Shown: positions 41,708-50,747 of the stretch, piece after piece
Position numbering within the stretch: position 1 is the first letter of the stretch
How the letters are laid out: each line of letters opens with the position of its first letter
Assembly (NCBI GenBank): GCA_043810515.1
Contig: JBDRNZ010000001.1
Location: 1-64,000, forward strand
Reading direction: 5' to 3'
DNA: 64,000 nucleotides
Origin: WJKQ01 sp043810515
GTDB taxonomy: Bacteria > Patescibacteriota > Gracilibacteria > UBA1369 > LOWO2-01-FULL-3
Program-made: the position numbers and the translations under genes
The notes under the pieces: model-generated
Databases searched by the model: none
What the model was told of the DNA's origin: nothing
The model's input: the letters and a program-made list of their open reading frames with translations, nothing else

Positions 41708-43438
41708 TTATATATTTTTAAGCAGCTCTGTCAAACTCTTGGTGTTTATAACATCGTTTTTTTCAAGCCAGCCGCGCCGAGCTACTCCGATGCCGTATTC
41801 CATAAAACTTTGCTGGTCTATCGTATGCGCGTCGGTCGCTATAGAAAACTTTGCGCCTCTGTCTTTCGCGATTTTTACATATCTGTCCAGCAGATCCAGC
41901 CTCAGCGGATTTGAATTGATCTCAATAACCACATTGTTTGCAACGCACGCGTCAATCACCTTATTTACATCAAATTCCATAGAAGGCCGCCTGTTTATAA
42001 GTCTTCCGGTCGGATGCGCCAGAATAGTGGAATAAGGATTTTCTATCGCGGCAATAAGTCTTTTTGTCTGCTCCTTTTCGGACAGCCGGTGATACAGATG
42101 CGCGGCAATAATGACCAGATCAAGCTCCTTAAGAACATCATCCTCAAAATCGAGCGACCCGTCTTTCAAAATATCAACTTCCGAGGCTTTCAGGATCCGG
42201 ATTTTTCCTTTGAATTTTTTGTTCAGAGCGTCGACCTCACGCCATTGTTTTTTTATATCTTTTTTTCCCATTCCTCCGGTCACGCCCATGACAGACGAAT
42301 GATCAGCAATCGCGAAATATTCATATCCTTTATCCATAAATCCATGAGCCATTTCCTCAATTGTGTACTTGCCGTCGCTGTAAATACTGTGTGTGTGCAG
42401 ATCGCCTCTTATATCTTTAAGTTCGATAAATTTCGGGAATTTTTTATGTTTGAGCCCGTACTCTATTTCACCTTCATCCCTTCTGATTTCAGGAATGATG
42501 TATGGAAGTCCGACGGCTTTAAAAACCTCTTCCTCAGTTTTTCCGGCAATTGTTTTTTTGCCTTTAAAGACACCGTATTCGCTCACTTTCAGGCCTTTCT
42601 TTTTCGCCATGTCACGTACCCTGATATTGTGAGCCTTGTTTCCGGTGAAATAATGCAGCGCCGCGCCGAAATTGTCGTCATCGACAACTCTTAAGTCCAC
42701 GTGCATGCCGCTCTCAAGAAGAATCGTTGATTTTGTGTCCCCGAGTGCCATGATACTGATAGCGTCATCGTATTTGACAAAATATTTCATCACTTTTTCT
42801 CCGCTTTTCTCCGGATCTTTGACCGTTATAAGAATATCAATGTCTCCGATTGTCTCTTTTTGTCTCCTCAGACTTCCGGCATATTGAATATGTCTGACAT
42901 CTGGACATTTTTTCATGTAATCGATAATGCGCAGAGCTTCCTGTTTTGCCTCGCTGATGAGCCTGCGTTCAATTGGAAATTTTGAAAACTCCTCAATCGC
43001 TTTCAGAATTTCCTGCTCGCTTTTCTCGCCCATACTTTCAAGCTTCTGAATTTTGTGCGCCTGCGCGGCGGCCTTTAATTCTTTGATGCTTTTAATTTTC
43101 AGTTTTGAATAGAGAAGTTTGACTTTTTTCGGTCCGAGCCCGCGAATATTAAGCATGTCCAAAAGGCCGGACGGAAAACCCTTTTTAAGTCTTTCGTGTT
43201 CTTTGCAGGAGCCGGTTTGGACAAGCTCCACTATTTTTTTTGCAAGATGCTCTCCGATTCCCGGAATTTTGGGAAGATCGCGCGGATTTTTGTCCACAAC
43301 AACTCTCAGATCCGTAGGAAGATTGTAAATATTCAAAGCAGCTTTTTTGTATGCGTTCACTCGAAAAAAATCAGCACCTTTTATTTCGAGAATATCACCC
43401 ATCTCCTCAAAAACCCTGGCTATTGCTTTATTGTCCAT
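41708..43438 (-). CDS. polX: Family X DNA polymerase with PHP domain
   Basis: 576 residues, the usual PolX build. N-terminal helix-hairpin-helix region (about 10-130, IPGIGEHLAKKIVELV and IRGLGPKKVKLLYSKL), nucleotidyltransferase palm (about 180-300, IGDIDILITV with paired Asp), then a PHP phosphoesterase domain (about 340-570, RGDLHTHSIYSDGKYTIEE, AHPTGRLINRRPSMEF, SIATDAHT) giving 3'-5' exonuclease or AP endonuclease activity. A short-gap repair polymerase. The next glycosyltransferase gene ends 19 nt inside its 5' end. Confidence 0.94.
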   Translation of the reverse strand: MDNKAIARVFEEMGDILEIKGADFFRVNAYKKAALNIYNLPTDLRVVVDKNPRDLPKIPGIGEHLAKKIVELVQTGSCKEHERLKKGFPSGLLDMLNIRGLGPKKVKLLYSKLKIKSIKELKAAAQAHKIQKLESMGEKSEQEILKAIEEFSKFPIERRLISEAKQEALRIIDYMKKCPDVRHIQYAGSLRRQKETIGDIDILITVKDPEKSGEKVMKYFVKYDDAISIMALGDTKSTILLESGMHVDLRVVDDDNFGAALHYFTGNKAHNIRVRDMAKKKGLKVSEYGVFKGKKTIAGKTEEEVFKAVGLPYIIPEIRRDEGEIEYGLKHKKFPKFIELKDIRGDLHTHSIYSDGKYTIEEMAHGFMDKGYEYFAIADHSSVMGVTGGMGKKDIKKQWREVDALNKKFKGKIRILKASEVDILKDGSLDFEDDVLKELDLVIIAAHLYHRLSEKEQTKRLIAAIENPYSTILAHPTGRLINRRPSMEFDVNKVIDACVANNVVIEINSNPLRLDLLDRYVKIAKDRGAKFSIATDAHTIDQQSFMEYGIGVARRGWLEKNDVINTKSLTELLKNI

Positions 43439-44532
43439 AATGTCTTTTTAGCGGCATCTTTCCACGAAAACAATTTTAACCTTTCTTGCCCCAGCTTAAC
43501 AAGGTTTTCAACATATTCGTCATCGGCAACAATTCTTTCAATGCCAAGAGAAATCGCTTCAACATCATACGGATCAACATAATACGCCGCGTCCCCGGCG
43601 ACTTCCGGCAGACATGAAACGTGTGACGTCAAAACGGGTTTCTTGTAATAAAACGCTTCAAATATCGGCAGGCCGAATCCTTCATAAAGTGACGGAAACA
43701 AAAACCCCTTGCAGTGCGCGTACAAAGCGGCCTTTTCCGCTTCGGTCACATATCCGGGCATAATAACTTTGTCCATAAGATCTAGATGTTTCACGACTTT
43801 CAGAAGCTGTTCAAATCCCACTCCGCGTTTACCCGCCAGAATAAGCCGGTATTCCGGGTATTTTTTGCTGAAATCTTTAAAAGCCTCAACCAGCCTCACA
43901 AGATTTTTTTTGTTTTCAAGCCGCCCGATAAAAAAGAAGTATTTGGAACTTTTTATTATTTCAAAATATTTAAAAATATGAGAATTCTCAAATGCCCGCT
44001 CAATTTCCGCATCCGTGATTTCCGGCGGCGAAAAGCCATGGGGGATCACGACGATTTTTTCTTCCGGACAGTCGTAAAATTTTTTAAGATCACGTTTTGT
44101 CGCTTTACTCGGCACGACAATTTTCCCCGCATGTTTTACGGCAAATTTCGTACTCCAGTCCAGATATTTATACTGAAAATATGAATACGATTTTTTTAAA
44201 TGCCTGAACGCCACGTCATGAATAGTAATTACGCTTTTTTTCGGCAGCCGCAGCGGCAAAACATGCGATGGCACAAAAAGCACATCCGGCGGATTTTTTT
44301 TCATTTCCCGGGAAAGTTTCCATATAGTCCACAGCCTCCTCGCCGGCAGAAACTTCACTTCAATTCCGTCTTTATGCTTAATTTTCAGGTGCTCCCGCGA
44401 ATAAAGAACCACGCTGTCTTCTTTGTTTTTCGAAACAAGCTCCAGTAAATGATTTATTATATTAAAACTGTACCACTCCACTCCCGTGGCTTCTTTATGC
44501 GCATATCTGGATGCATCAATTCCAATAATCAT
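43420..44532 (-). CDS. Glycosyltransferase family 4-like protein
   Basis: 370 residues. GT-B with MIIGIDASRYAHKEATGVEWYSFN at the start, YFFFIGRLENKKNLVRLVEAF for the donor half, and GFLFPSLYEGFGLPIFEAFYYKKPVLTS with the EX7E motif. Resembles WcaI/mannosyl or rhamnosyl transferases of cell-surface glycan synthesis; the sugar is unknown. Its 3' end overlaps the start of polX by 19 nt, and comF lies 12 nt upstream, so comF, this gene and polX form one run. Confidence 0.9.
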   Translation of the reverse strand: MIIGIDASRYAHKEATGVEWYSFNIINHLLELVSKNKEDSVVLYSREHLKIKHKDGIEVKFLPARRLWTIWKLSREMKKNPPDVLFVPSHVLPLRLPKKSVITIHDVAFRHLKKSYSYFQYKYLDWSTKFAVKHAGKIVVPSKATKRDLKKFYDCPEEKIVVIPHGFSPPEITDAEIERAFENSHIFKYFEIIKSSKYFFFIGRLENKKNLVRLVEAFKDFSKKYPEYRLILAGKRGVGFEQLLKVVKHLDLMDKVIMPGYVTEAEKAALYAHCKGFLFPSLYEGFGLPIFEAFYYKKPVLTSHVSCLPEVAGDAAYYVDPYDVEAISLGIERIVADDEYVENLVKLGQERLKLFSWKDAAKKTLWTIKQ

Positions 44533-44544
44533 GTTTTGATCTTA

Positions 44545-45270
44545 TCACCGCCCTCTTGCCAGAACAAGTCCGCACACATATCCGGCTCCGGCCTCTTTCA
44601 AAACTTTGCCGCACTCATTCATAGTGCTTCCGGTAGTCGCGACATCGTCGATCAGCAGCACCACGCCGCTTTTCAAAATTTCCCCAAATCCTTCACAAAT
44701 CCCGACCGCTCCGCACAGATTTTTCATTCTTTCAGTTTTGTGCAGTTTAGCCTGATCCGCGTGATATTCATGCCTTTTTAGGCAATCGCACAGTCGCAGT
44801 TTCTCCGCCCCGCGCACGAGAATTTCAGCGAGCAGTTTCGTCTGGTTGAAGCCCCTGATTTTTAATTTTTTTTTGTGAATGGGAACAGGTACGACAAAAA
44901 TTTTTCCCGACAGAGGCGGCAGAAGGCTTTGGAATTCGGAAAATCTATCCGCCATAATTTTTCCCAAAAAATCCTTAAGTTCCCTCGAAAATTTATATTT
45001 AAATCTGACCATAAGTTTCTGAAAAAGTCCGCCCCGCCTATATTCCAGACACACCAACAGCTGATCAAAACAAAATTCTTCCGCGCACATCCCTGAGCAA
45101 AACCTCCCGTTCAGATTTATTTTTCTGCACGACGGACAAACCTGATATTTTAAAATCCGGATTTTCTTAAGACATTTTTCGCATATATGATCGCCTTCCG
45201 CCCCGCACCCGGCGCAAAATTTCGGAAAAACCAGATCCAGTAAAAATTTTTTAATTCCAATATTTCCCAT
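44545..45270 (-). CDS. comF: ComF-family phosphoribosyltransferase-like protein
   Basis: 241 residues. An N-terminal Cys4 zinc module (CAGCGAEGDHICEKC, CPSCRK) is followed by a phosphoribosyltransferase-like fold with the PRPP loop VVLLIDDVATTGSTMNECG. ComF helps move single-stranded DNA into the cytoplasm during natural transformation. The window lacks comEA/comEC; ComF-like proteins occur without them. A short AT-rich element (45285-45322) upstream is also found upstream of the HNH gene at 56431. Confidence 0.9.
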   Translation of the reverse strand: MGNIGIKKFLLDLVFPKFCAGCGAEGDHICEKCLKKIRILKYQVCPSCRKINLNGRFCSGMCAEEFCFDQLLVCLEYRRGGLFQKLMVRFKYKFSRELKDFLGKIMADRFSEFQSLLPPLSGKIFVVPVPIHKKKLKIRGFNQTKLLAEILVRGAEKLRLCDCLKRHEYHADQAKLHKTERMKNLCGAVGICEGFGEILKSGVVLLIDDVATTGSTMNECGKVLKEAGAGYVCGLVLARGR

Positions 45271-45304
45271 ACCATACCGATATCAGAAAAATTTTAAAAA
45301 AACC

Positions 45305-45322
45305 TAAAATTTTCCTAAAATC
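45305..45322 (-). repeat. AT-rich element shared with the HNH gene upstream region
   Basis: Read on the minus strand, GATTTTAGGAAAATTTTA followed by GGTTTTTTTAA lies 35-50 nt before comF. The plus strand at 56362-56400 has GATTTTTTTAGGAAAATTTTA then AGTTTTTTTAA before the HNH gene. A related copy, plus-strand TAAAATTTTTCTAAAATC, is at 62032-62049. Confidence 0.5.
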
Positions 45323-45342
45323 ATCTTGGAAAATCTCCGGAA

Positions 45343-45371
45343 TTGTAAAAACAAATCCGATTTGCTAGATT
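45343..45371 (+). promoter_or_regulatory. Promoter of mntP
   Basis: TTGTAA (45343-45348), 17-nt spacer, TAGATT (45366-45371). The ATG at 45386 would be about 8 nt into the transcript. The leader is therefore too short to hold the Mn-responsive yybP-ykoY riboswitch often found before such genes. Confidence 0.55.
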
Positions 45372-45385
45372 GGCAACACGATTAT

Positions 45386-45943
45386 ATGTCTCATATATAC
45401 CTGATTTTAATAGCAGTAGGCTTGTCCATCGATTCTTTTGCGGTGTCGATAAGCTGTGGCGTGCGAACGAAAAATTTACGCTTTGGGAATATTACAAAGA
45501 CGGCTTTAATTTTTGGAATTTTTCAGGGAATCATGCCGGTAATCGGCTGGCTGACCGGCAATGGCCTTAAAAGCATAATCACCGGAATCGATCACTGGAT
45601 TGCATTCTCATTGCTTTTGATTATAGGTTTGAAAATGATTTATCCCATGGGAAAACAATGCGAAGAAATAAAAGAAGATGTGTCTTTTAAAATTCCGACA
45701 CTTCTCATCCTCGGATTGGCAACAAGCATCGATGCTCTGGCAGTCGGAATAAGCTTTGCGTTCCTTAAAACTCCCATTTTGCAACCAGCCCTGATTATCG
45801 CGGGCGTAACTGCCTTATTTTCAATAATAGGTCTGATAATCGGCAACAAAATAGGCCATTTTTTTGAAAAACATATCCAGATATTGGGTGGAATAGTTTT
45901 AATTGGAATCGGAATAAAAATTCTAATTGAACATTTAAGCTGA
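45386..45943 (+). CDS. mntP: MntP-family manganese efflux pump
   Basis: 185 residues from ATG 45386, the usual start (IYLILIAVGLSIDSFAVSIS). Six membrane helices in two repeats, each carrying SIDSFAVS/SIDALAVG, whose Asp residues bind the metal. It exports Mn2+ in characterised relatives (formerly DUF204/YebN). A MerR-, Mnt- or riboswitch-type control site was not seen. Divergent from comF. Confidence 0.9.
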   Translation: MSHIYLILIAVGLSIDSFAVSISCGVRTKNLRFGNITKTALIFGIFQGIMPVIGWLTGNGLKSIITGIDHWIAFSLLLIIGLKMIYPMGKQCEEIKEDVSFKIPTLLILGLATSIDALAVGISFAFLKTPILQPALIIAGVTALFSIIGLIIGNKIGHFFEKHIQILGGIVLIGIGIKILIEHLS

Positions 45944-46012
45944 AAAAGCTCCTTGCAGCCGGACGGTTTTGTGTGTAGACTCTGCCGGATTCCATATTTT
46001 TAATATTTAGGA

Positions 46013-47821
46013 ATGGAAATCAGAAATATTGCCATAATAGCTCACGTCGACCACGGAAAAACAACTCTTGTCGATGCGCTTTTAAAAGCGGGCGGTGCGT
46101 TCAAAAATTACCAGCACGTAGAAGAACGCGTTATGGACAGCAACGATCTTGAAAAAGAACGCGGCATTACGATCTACGCGAAAAACGCGGCAATCACATA
46201 CAAAGACACTAAAATCAACATAGTGGACACGCCCGGACACGCGGATTTTGGATCCGAGGTGGAACGCGTGCTTAGAACCGTTGACGCGACAATCTTGCTC
46301 GTCGACGCGTTTGAAGGCCCGATGCCGCAGACAAAATTCGTCCTTAAAAAATCCCTCGAACTGGGTCTGAAAGTTCTTGTTGTAATAAACAAAATCGATC
46401 GTCCGATGTCCAGGCCGGACAAAGTTGTTGATATGGTTTTTGACCTTTTTGTGACGCTTGGCGCGAGTGAACAGCAGCTTGATTTTCCATACATGTACAC
46501 AATTGCCAAAGAGGGGATAGCCATAAAGAAATTAACGGATGAAAAGAAAGACATAACACCTCTTCTGGATTTTATTCTTGAAAATGTGAAGCCTGCGAAC
46601 GGGGATACGGATGCGGATTTTCGAATGCAGCCGGCCACTCTTAATTACGATAATTTTTTGGGAAGAATTGCTATTGGAAGAGTATATGAAGGAAAATTAA
46701 AAGCCGGACAAAATGTTTTTGTAATAAACCCGGATAACGAAAAACGCGCCGAAAAAATTACGAAAATTTTTACATTTCAGGGGCTTTTACGAATGGAAAC
46801 CGCAGAAGCCGTCGCGGGAGACATTGTGGCTCTTGCCGGTATACCGGATATTTATGTCGGGGAAACGATCACGACCTCCGAAAAAGCTGAAGCCCTGCCT
46901 GCAATTAAAATTGATCCGCCGGCTCTTGCAATGGAATTTATGGTGAACACATCGCCGTTTGCCGGACGCGAAGGTAAATACGTGACAAGCCGTCATATTC
47001 GCGCAAGACTGGAAAAGGAACTCGAAACAAACGTCGGCTTAAAAGTGGAGGAAACATCGTCGGGCGGAGAGTGCTTCAAGGTTTACGGCAGAGGCGAAAT
47101 GCATTTAACGGTATTAATTGAAAACATGAGACGTGAAGGCTTTGAACTTCAGGTTTCCCAGCCCAAAATCATCACGGAAAAAAGAGACGGCGAAATCTAC
47201 GAACCAATCGAATTCGCTGTCATAAACGTACCTGACGAAATGAGTGGACGCGTCATTGAGGCCTTGAATAAAAGACGCGGCGAAATGCAGAATATGAAGT
47301 CCGAAAACGGAAATACCACGCTCGAATTTGAAGTCCCGACACGCGGCCTTCTTGGCTTCCGGTCAACGTTTATCCTTCTCACGCACGGCGAAGGCACGCT
47401 TTATCATTCATTTGATAGATTTGATAAATACAGAGGAGACATCGAAAAACGCGGCGTCGGATCCATGATATCTGGAGAAAACGGCTCAACAATGGCTTAT
47501 TCCTTATGGAAACTTCAGGAAAGAGGCCCGTTGTTTGTTCATCCCGCGACGGAGGTTTATGAAGGAATGATTATTGGCGAACACAACCGCGGAAAAGACC
47601 TTATTGTTAATCCGATAAAAAACAAACAGCTTACAAATGTCCGTGCCTCCGGCTCAGACGAAGCGCTTACCCTAAGCCCCATAACGAAAATGACGCTGGA
47701 AAAAGCTGTCGAATATATTCAGGATGACGAATTTGTTGAAATCACCCCGAAAAGCATCCGTCTCCGCAAAAAATTCCTCACGGAAAACGAAAGAAAAAGA
47801 AATCGCCGCGATGAAGATTAA
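46013..47821 (+). CDS. typA: Translational GTPase TypA/BipA
   Basis: 602 residues. GTPase domain with AHVDHGKTTLVDALL (G1), RGITIYAKN (G2), DTPGHADFG (G3), NKIDRPMSRPD (G4); EF-G-like domains II, III and V; and the TypA-specific C-terminal domain (VEYIQDDEFVEITPKSIRLRK). Binds the ribosome and helps 50S assembly and stress growth. Preceded by AGGA directly at the ATG. Length is typical. Confidence 0.96.
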   Translation: MEIRNIAIIAHVDHGKTTLVDALLKAGGAFKNYQHVEERVMDSNDLEKERGITIYAKNAAITYKDTKINIVDTPGHADFGSEVERVLRTVDATILLVDAFEGPMPQTKFVLKKSLELGLKVLVVINKIDRPMSRPDKVVDMVFDLFVTLGASEQQLDFPYMYTIAKEGIAIKKLTDEKKDITPLLDFILENVKPANGDTDADFRMQPATLNYDNFLGRIAIGRVYEGKLKAGQNVFVINPDNEKRAEKITKIFTFQGLLRMETAEAVAGDIVALAGIPDIYVGETITTSEKAEALPAIKIDPPALAMEFMVNTSPFAGREGKYVTSRHIRARLEKELETNVGLKVEETSSGGECFKVYGRGEMHLTVLIENMRREGFELQVSQPKIITEKRDGEIYEPIEFAVINVPDEMSGRVIEALNKRRGEMQNMKSENGNTTLEFEVPTRGLLGFRSTFILLTHGEGTLYHSFDRFDKYRGDIEKRGVGSMISGENGSTMAYSLWKLQERGPLFVHPATEVYEGMIIGEHNRGKDLIVNPIKNKQLTNVRASGSDEALTLSPITKMTLEKAVEYIQDDEFVEITPKSIRLRKKFLTENERKRNRRDED

Positions 47822-47832
47822 AAGCCGGCATA

Positions 47833-47861
47833 TTGACATACGGAAGGATTTATTGTAGAAT
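47833..47861 (+). promoter_or_regulatory. Promoter of the DEAD-box gene
   Basis: TTGACA (47833-47838), 17-nt spacer, TAGAAT (47856-47861). The ATG is 45 nt downstream of the -10 box. Confidence 0.75.
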
Positions 47862-47906
47862 AAGCGTTCTAGTCAAAGTCATCCTTTATTTTATTTCAAA
47901 CTTATC

Positions 47907-49127
47907 ATGACATTCGAAAATTTAAATATCATTCCCGAAATCCTTGATGCGGTCAAAAGGGAGAACTACACCGAACCCACTCCGATCCAGGAGCAAGCGA
48001 TTCCGGCCGTTCTGGAGGGAAAAGACCTCATAGGATGCGCGCAGACGGGAACTGGAAAAACAGCGGCTTTTGCCATTCCAATTTTGCAAATCATTAAACA
48101 GAAACAGGGTTTTACGCCTGGAAGAAGGATAATTCGCGCCCTGATCTTATCGCCGACCCGCGAACTCGCGATGCAGATTGGTGAAAGGTTTTCGGCTTAC
48201 GGAAAATTCACCGGTTTGAGGCACGCTGTAATTTACGGCGGCGTTAGGCAGCATTCACAGGTGAGAAGTTTACGGGAGGGCGTGGACATTTTGATTGCAA
48301 CTCCGGGCAGGCTGCTGGATTTGATGAATCAGAAATTTGTAAATCTCAGCCAGCTGAAAATATTAACGCTGGACGAGGCCGATCGGATGCTTGATATGGG
48401 ATTTATTCATGACGTGAAAAAAATAATTGCAAAAGTGCCCGTTGATCGCCAGACACTCTTTTTCTCGGCAACAATGCCAACCGCAATAGTGGAGCTTAGC
48501 CGTAGCATTCTGAAAGATCCGGTAAAAGTTTCGGTTTCGCCGGTCAATCCTTCCGCTGAGAATGTTACTCAGGAATTATATTATGTGGAAAAAGGGGATA
48601 AGGGCGCGCTTTTGATTCATATATTGCAAAAAAAATCGGTTTCCTCAGCTCTGGTTTTTACACGCACCAAGCATGGAGCGGACAAAGTCGCAAAAAAAAT
48701 AAAAATGTCCGGAATCGCCTCCGAAGCCATTCATGGAAATAAATCGCAAAACGCCAGACAAAGAGCGCTCTCGAATTTCAAAACCGGAAAAACCACAGTT
48801 CTCGTGGCCACGGACATTGCTTCAAGAGGAATTGATATAGACGATTTATCACATGTAATCAATTACGAAATTCCAAACGAACCGGAAACATATATTCATA
48901 GAATCGGCAGAACCGGAAGAGCCGGAGCAAGCGGAATAGCTATCTCTTTCTGCGACCGCGAAGAACAATTTTTCATCAAAGACATAAACCGCCTCATCCT
49001 AAAACCAATCCCGATTGTAGAGGATCACCCGTTCCGTATCACTGACCTGCGTCCACCCGAAAACTTTTCCCGAAAACCTTCAAATCAAAACGGCCGAAGA
49101 CGCTTCCACCGAAACAGGAATAGATAA
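47907..49127 (+). CDS. DEAD-box RNA helicase (RhlE/DeaD-like)
   Basis: 406 residues. Q motif and TPIQEQAIPAVLEGKD, motif I AQTGTGKT, Ia PTRELA, II DEAD (LDEADRMLDMG), III SAT, IV-VI ending in IATDIASRGIDID and HRIGRTGRAG. A basic Arg/Asn tail (KPSNQNGRRRFHRNRNR) follows. Unwinds short RNA duplexes in ribosome assembly or RNA decay. A tRNA-Val gene lies immediately after the stop on the opposite strand. Confidence 0.95.
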   Translation: MTFENLNIIPEILDAVKRENYTEPTPIQEQAIPAVLEGKDLIGCAQTGTGKTAAFAIPILQIIKQKQGFTPGRRIIRALILSPTRELAMQIGERFSAYGKFTGLRHAVIYGGVRQHSQVRSLREGVDILIATPGRLLDLMNQKFVNLSQLKILTLDEADRMLDMGFIHDVKKIIAKVPVDRQTLFFSATMPTAIVELSRSILKDPVKVSVSPVNPSAENVTQELYYVEKGDKGALLIHILQKKSVSSALVFTRTKHGADKVAKKIKMSGIASEAIHGNKSQNARQRALSNFKTGKTTVLVATDIASRGIDIDDLSHVINYEIPNEPETYIHRIGRTGRAGASGIAISFCDREEQFFIKDINRLILKPIPIVEDHPFRITDLRPPENFSRKPSNQNGRRRFHRNRNR

Positions 49128-49134
49128 AAATCTC

Positions 49135-49211
49135 TGGTGGGCGATAGTGGATTCGAACCACTGACCTTCCGCAAGTCAAGCGGACACTCTAGCCAACTGA
49201 GCTAATCGCCC
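49135..49211 (-). tRNA. tRNA-Val (GAC)
   Basis: Minus-strand cloverleaf: acceptor GGGCGAT with ATCGCCC, D arm AGCTCAGTTGGCTAGAGT, anticodon arm TCCGC-TTGACTT-GCGGA with anticodon GAC, T arm AGTGG-TTCGAAT-CCACT. CCA encoded at 49137-49135. It lies 7 nt past the helicase stop. Confidence 0.95.
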
Positions 49212-49267
49212 ATATGTTTTAAGCTTAGACATTTTATAAACAATCGACGGAAATGTCTATAAATTCC

Positions 49268-49296
49268 TTGAAGTATCTGAATTATATGATTAAAAT
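49268..49296 (+). promoter_or_regulatory. Likely promoter of the Pro-rich protein gene
   Basis: TTGAAG (49268-49273), 17-nt spacer, TAAAAT (49291-49296). The ATG lies 24 nt downstream. Confidence 0.55.
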
Positions 49297-49320
49297 AGGC
49301 CTGTTATAAACAATTTTAAA

Positions 49321-50115
49321 ATGAATGATCAAGACGACAAAAAAATAAATCCACAACAGGGAGGATCAACGCCGCCACCAGCAGGAGGCACACCGCCACC
49401 TGGAGGAGCAACACCAACTCCGCCAACTCCGCCAACCCCGCCGAGCCCACCGACTCCACCACCGCAAGGCCCACCGACTCCACCGCCGCAAGGCCCACCA
49501 ACCCCGCCACCCGGAGGCTACCCGCCGCCGGGAAATTATCCGCCACCCGGAGGCTATCCGCCGCCCGGAGGCTATCCGCCGCCCGGAGGCTATCCGCCGC
49601 CCGGAAATTATCCGCCACCCGGAGCCTATCCGCCGCCCGGAGGCTATCCGCCACCTGGAGGCTATGCCCCACAAGGAGGCTATCCGCCGCCAACAGGCAT
49701 GCCGCCAGCCGGGACTCCGCAGCCGGAGGACACTACTCCCGCAAATTTTCAGCTGGGAACAAAATTCCCGCCACAGCTTAAAATTCACGCTCCAAAAAGC
49801 GAACTAAAATACGATGATGAACATTTTATCCGACTGCTCGCCGGCTCGATTTCCCTTTCAAAAGACGAAAAAAAGAAAATCATCCAGACAATTCCAAAGC
49901 TGAAACAGAGTCAGGTAGACGAACTTATAAGAATTTTTGAAGAGGAAAAACAGAAATTTGCCGCGCTGTCGCAGAAACATGTTCCACAGCTCGAAAAACT
50001 CGCACAGCAGCATTTCAACGACTGGGTCGATCTTGAATCTGAAATGGAGCAGGAAGGGAAGAAAAAAGCGGACGAAGGAAAAGCTGATGAAATCAGAAAA
50101 AATCTGGGACTTTAA
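49321..50115 (+). CDS. Pro/Gly/Tyr-repeat protein with helical C-terminal domain
   Basis: 264 residues, no signal peptide or membrane helix. The first 130 residues are Pro-rich. Ten hexapeptides of the PPPGGY type sit at residues 62-121, preceded by TPPP/QGP units. Residues 140-264 are charged and helical (LSKDEKKKIIQTIPKL, EEEKQKFAALSQKHVPQLEKLAQQHFNDW). PPPGGY tails in other proteins promote protein-protein contacts or phase separation; here the meaning is unknown. The C-terminal half is not a family I recognise. Confidence 0.8.
   Translation: MNDQDDKKINPQQGGSTPPPAGGTPPPGGATPTPPTPPTPPSPPTPPPQGPPTPPPQGPPTPPPGGYPPPGNYPPPGGYPPPGGYPPPGGYPPPGNYPPPGAYPPPGGYPPPGGYAPQGGYPPPTGMPPAGTPQPEDTTPANFQLGTKFPPQLKIHAPKSELKYDDEHFIRLLAGSISLSKDEKKKIIQTIPKLKQSQVDELIRIFEEEKQKFAALSQKHVPQLEKLAQQHFNDWVDLESEMEQEGKKKADEGKADEIRKNLGL
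49504..49683 (+). repeat. Tandem 18-bp coding repeats (PPPGGY)
   Basis: Ten tandem 18-bp units encode PPPGGY, PPPGNY, PPPGAY or APQGGY. The DNA units are nearly identical (GGAGGCTATCCGCCGCCC-like), so copy number may vary between strains. Confidence 0.9.
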
Positions 50116-50171
50116 AAAATAAGCCCGATATAATAATCTTGTAAGACTATCTCATTCCTTAATAAAAAATC

Positions 50172-50747
50172 ATGAAAAAAACAGCAATACTTATTTTTGC
50201 GCTGGCGTCTGCCCTGACGGTTTTGACGGCATGTTCACAGTCGGAACCGGTAACTCCAAGCGCGGACAGCATCCTTGACGATCAGATTTTTACCACGGCA
50301 ACCGGTGCGCAGGACTTGGAAAAATGCTCGGAAATACTGAGCTCCACCAAAAAGGACGAATGTAAAATGGTGGTGGAGAGCCTGAACGTAACGGACGAAG
50401 CGGTAAAAAACGTAGACAAATCAGCCTGCAACGCCATCACCGATGAGCGCTACAAAGACAACTGCATCAACAGCGTCGAGGCACAGCTCGCATACCAGAA
50501 TCGGGCTGAAACATATCAGGAAGACATTCAAAAACAGCAGGAAGAAAATGCTTCTATCCAATCGAGGGCAACGGCAAAAAAAGACGCGGACATTTGCAAT
50601 GAAATGAAAGATGATAATCAAAAATATTCCTGCCGATACAACGTGCTTGCAGATCAGGCAATAGAGAAGAAAGATGCCTCAATATGCGAAGATATCGATG
50701 AATCAATATTTATTGAGAAATGCAAAGAAGCGGTAAACAGCTTATAA
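50172..50747 (+). CDS. Cys-rich lipoprotein
   Basis: 191 residues. Signal peptide with lipobox LTACS (Cys21). The mature part is helical with cysteines in repeated short motifs (LEKCSEILSSTKKDEC, KSACNAITDERYKDNC, ADICNEM, SICEDI). The alternation of acidic/Lys residues and C-x3-I or C-x2-I suggests two or three copies of a small helical hairpin with disulfides. A relative of the short lipoprotein at 1764 is possible. Function unknown. Its TAA overlaps the stop of the convergent gene (TTATAA). Confidence 0.78.
   Translation: MKKTAILIFALASALTVLTACSQSEPVTPSADSILDDQIFTTATGAQDLEKCSEILSSTKKDECKMVVESLNVTDEAVKNVDKSACNAITDERYKDNCINSVEAQLAYQNRAETYQEDIQKQQEENASIQSRATAKKDADICNEMKDDNQKYSCRYNVLADQAIEKKDASICEDIDESIFIEKCKEAVNSL

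Noticed and set aside
45271..45385. yybP-ykoY manganese riboswitch before mntP
   Set aside because: A promoter at 45343-45371 leaves only about 8 nt of leader.
49366..49788. Minus-strand frames opposite the PPPGGY repeats (Trp/Arg/Gly-rich)
   Set aside because: They mirror the repeat of the plus-strand gene, with no start site or family.
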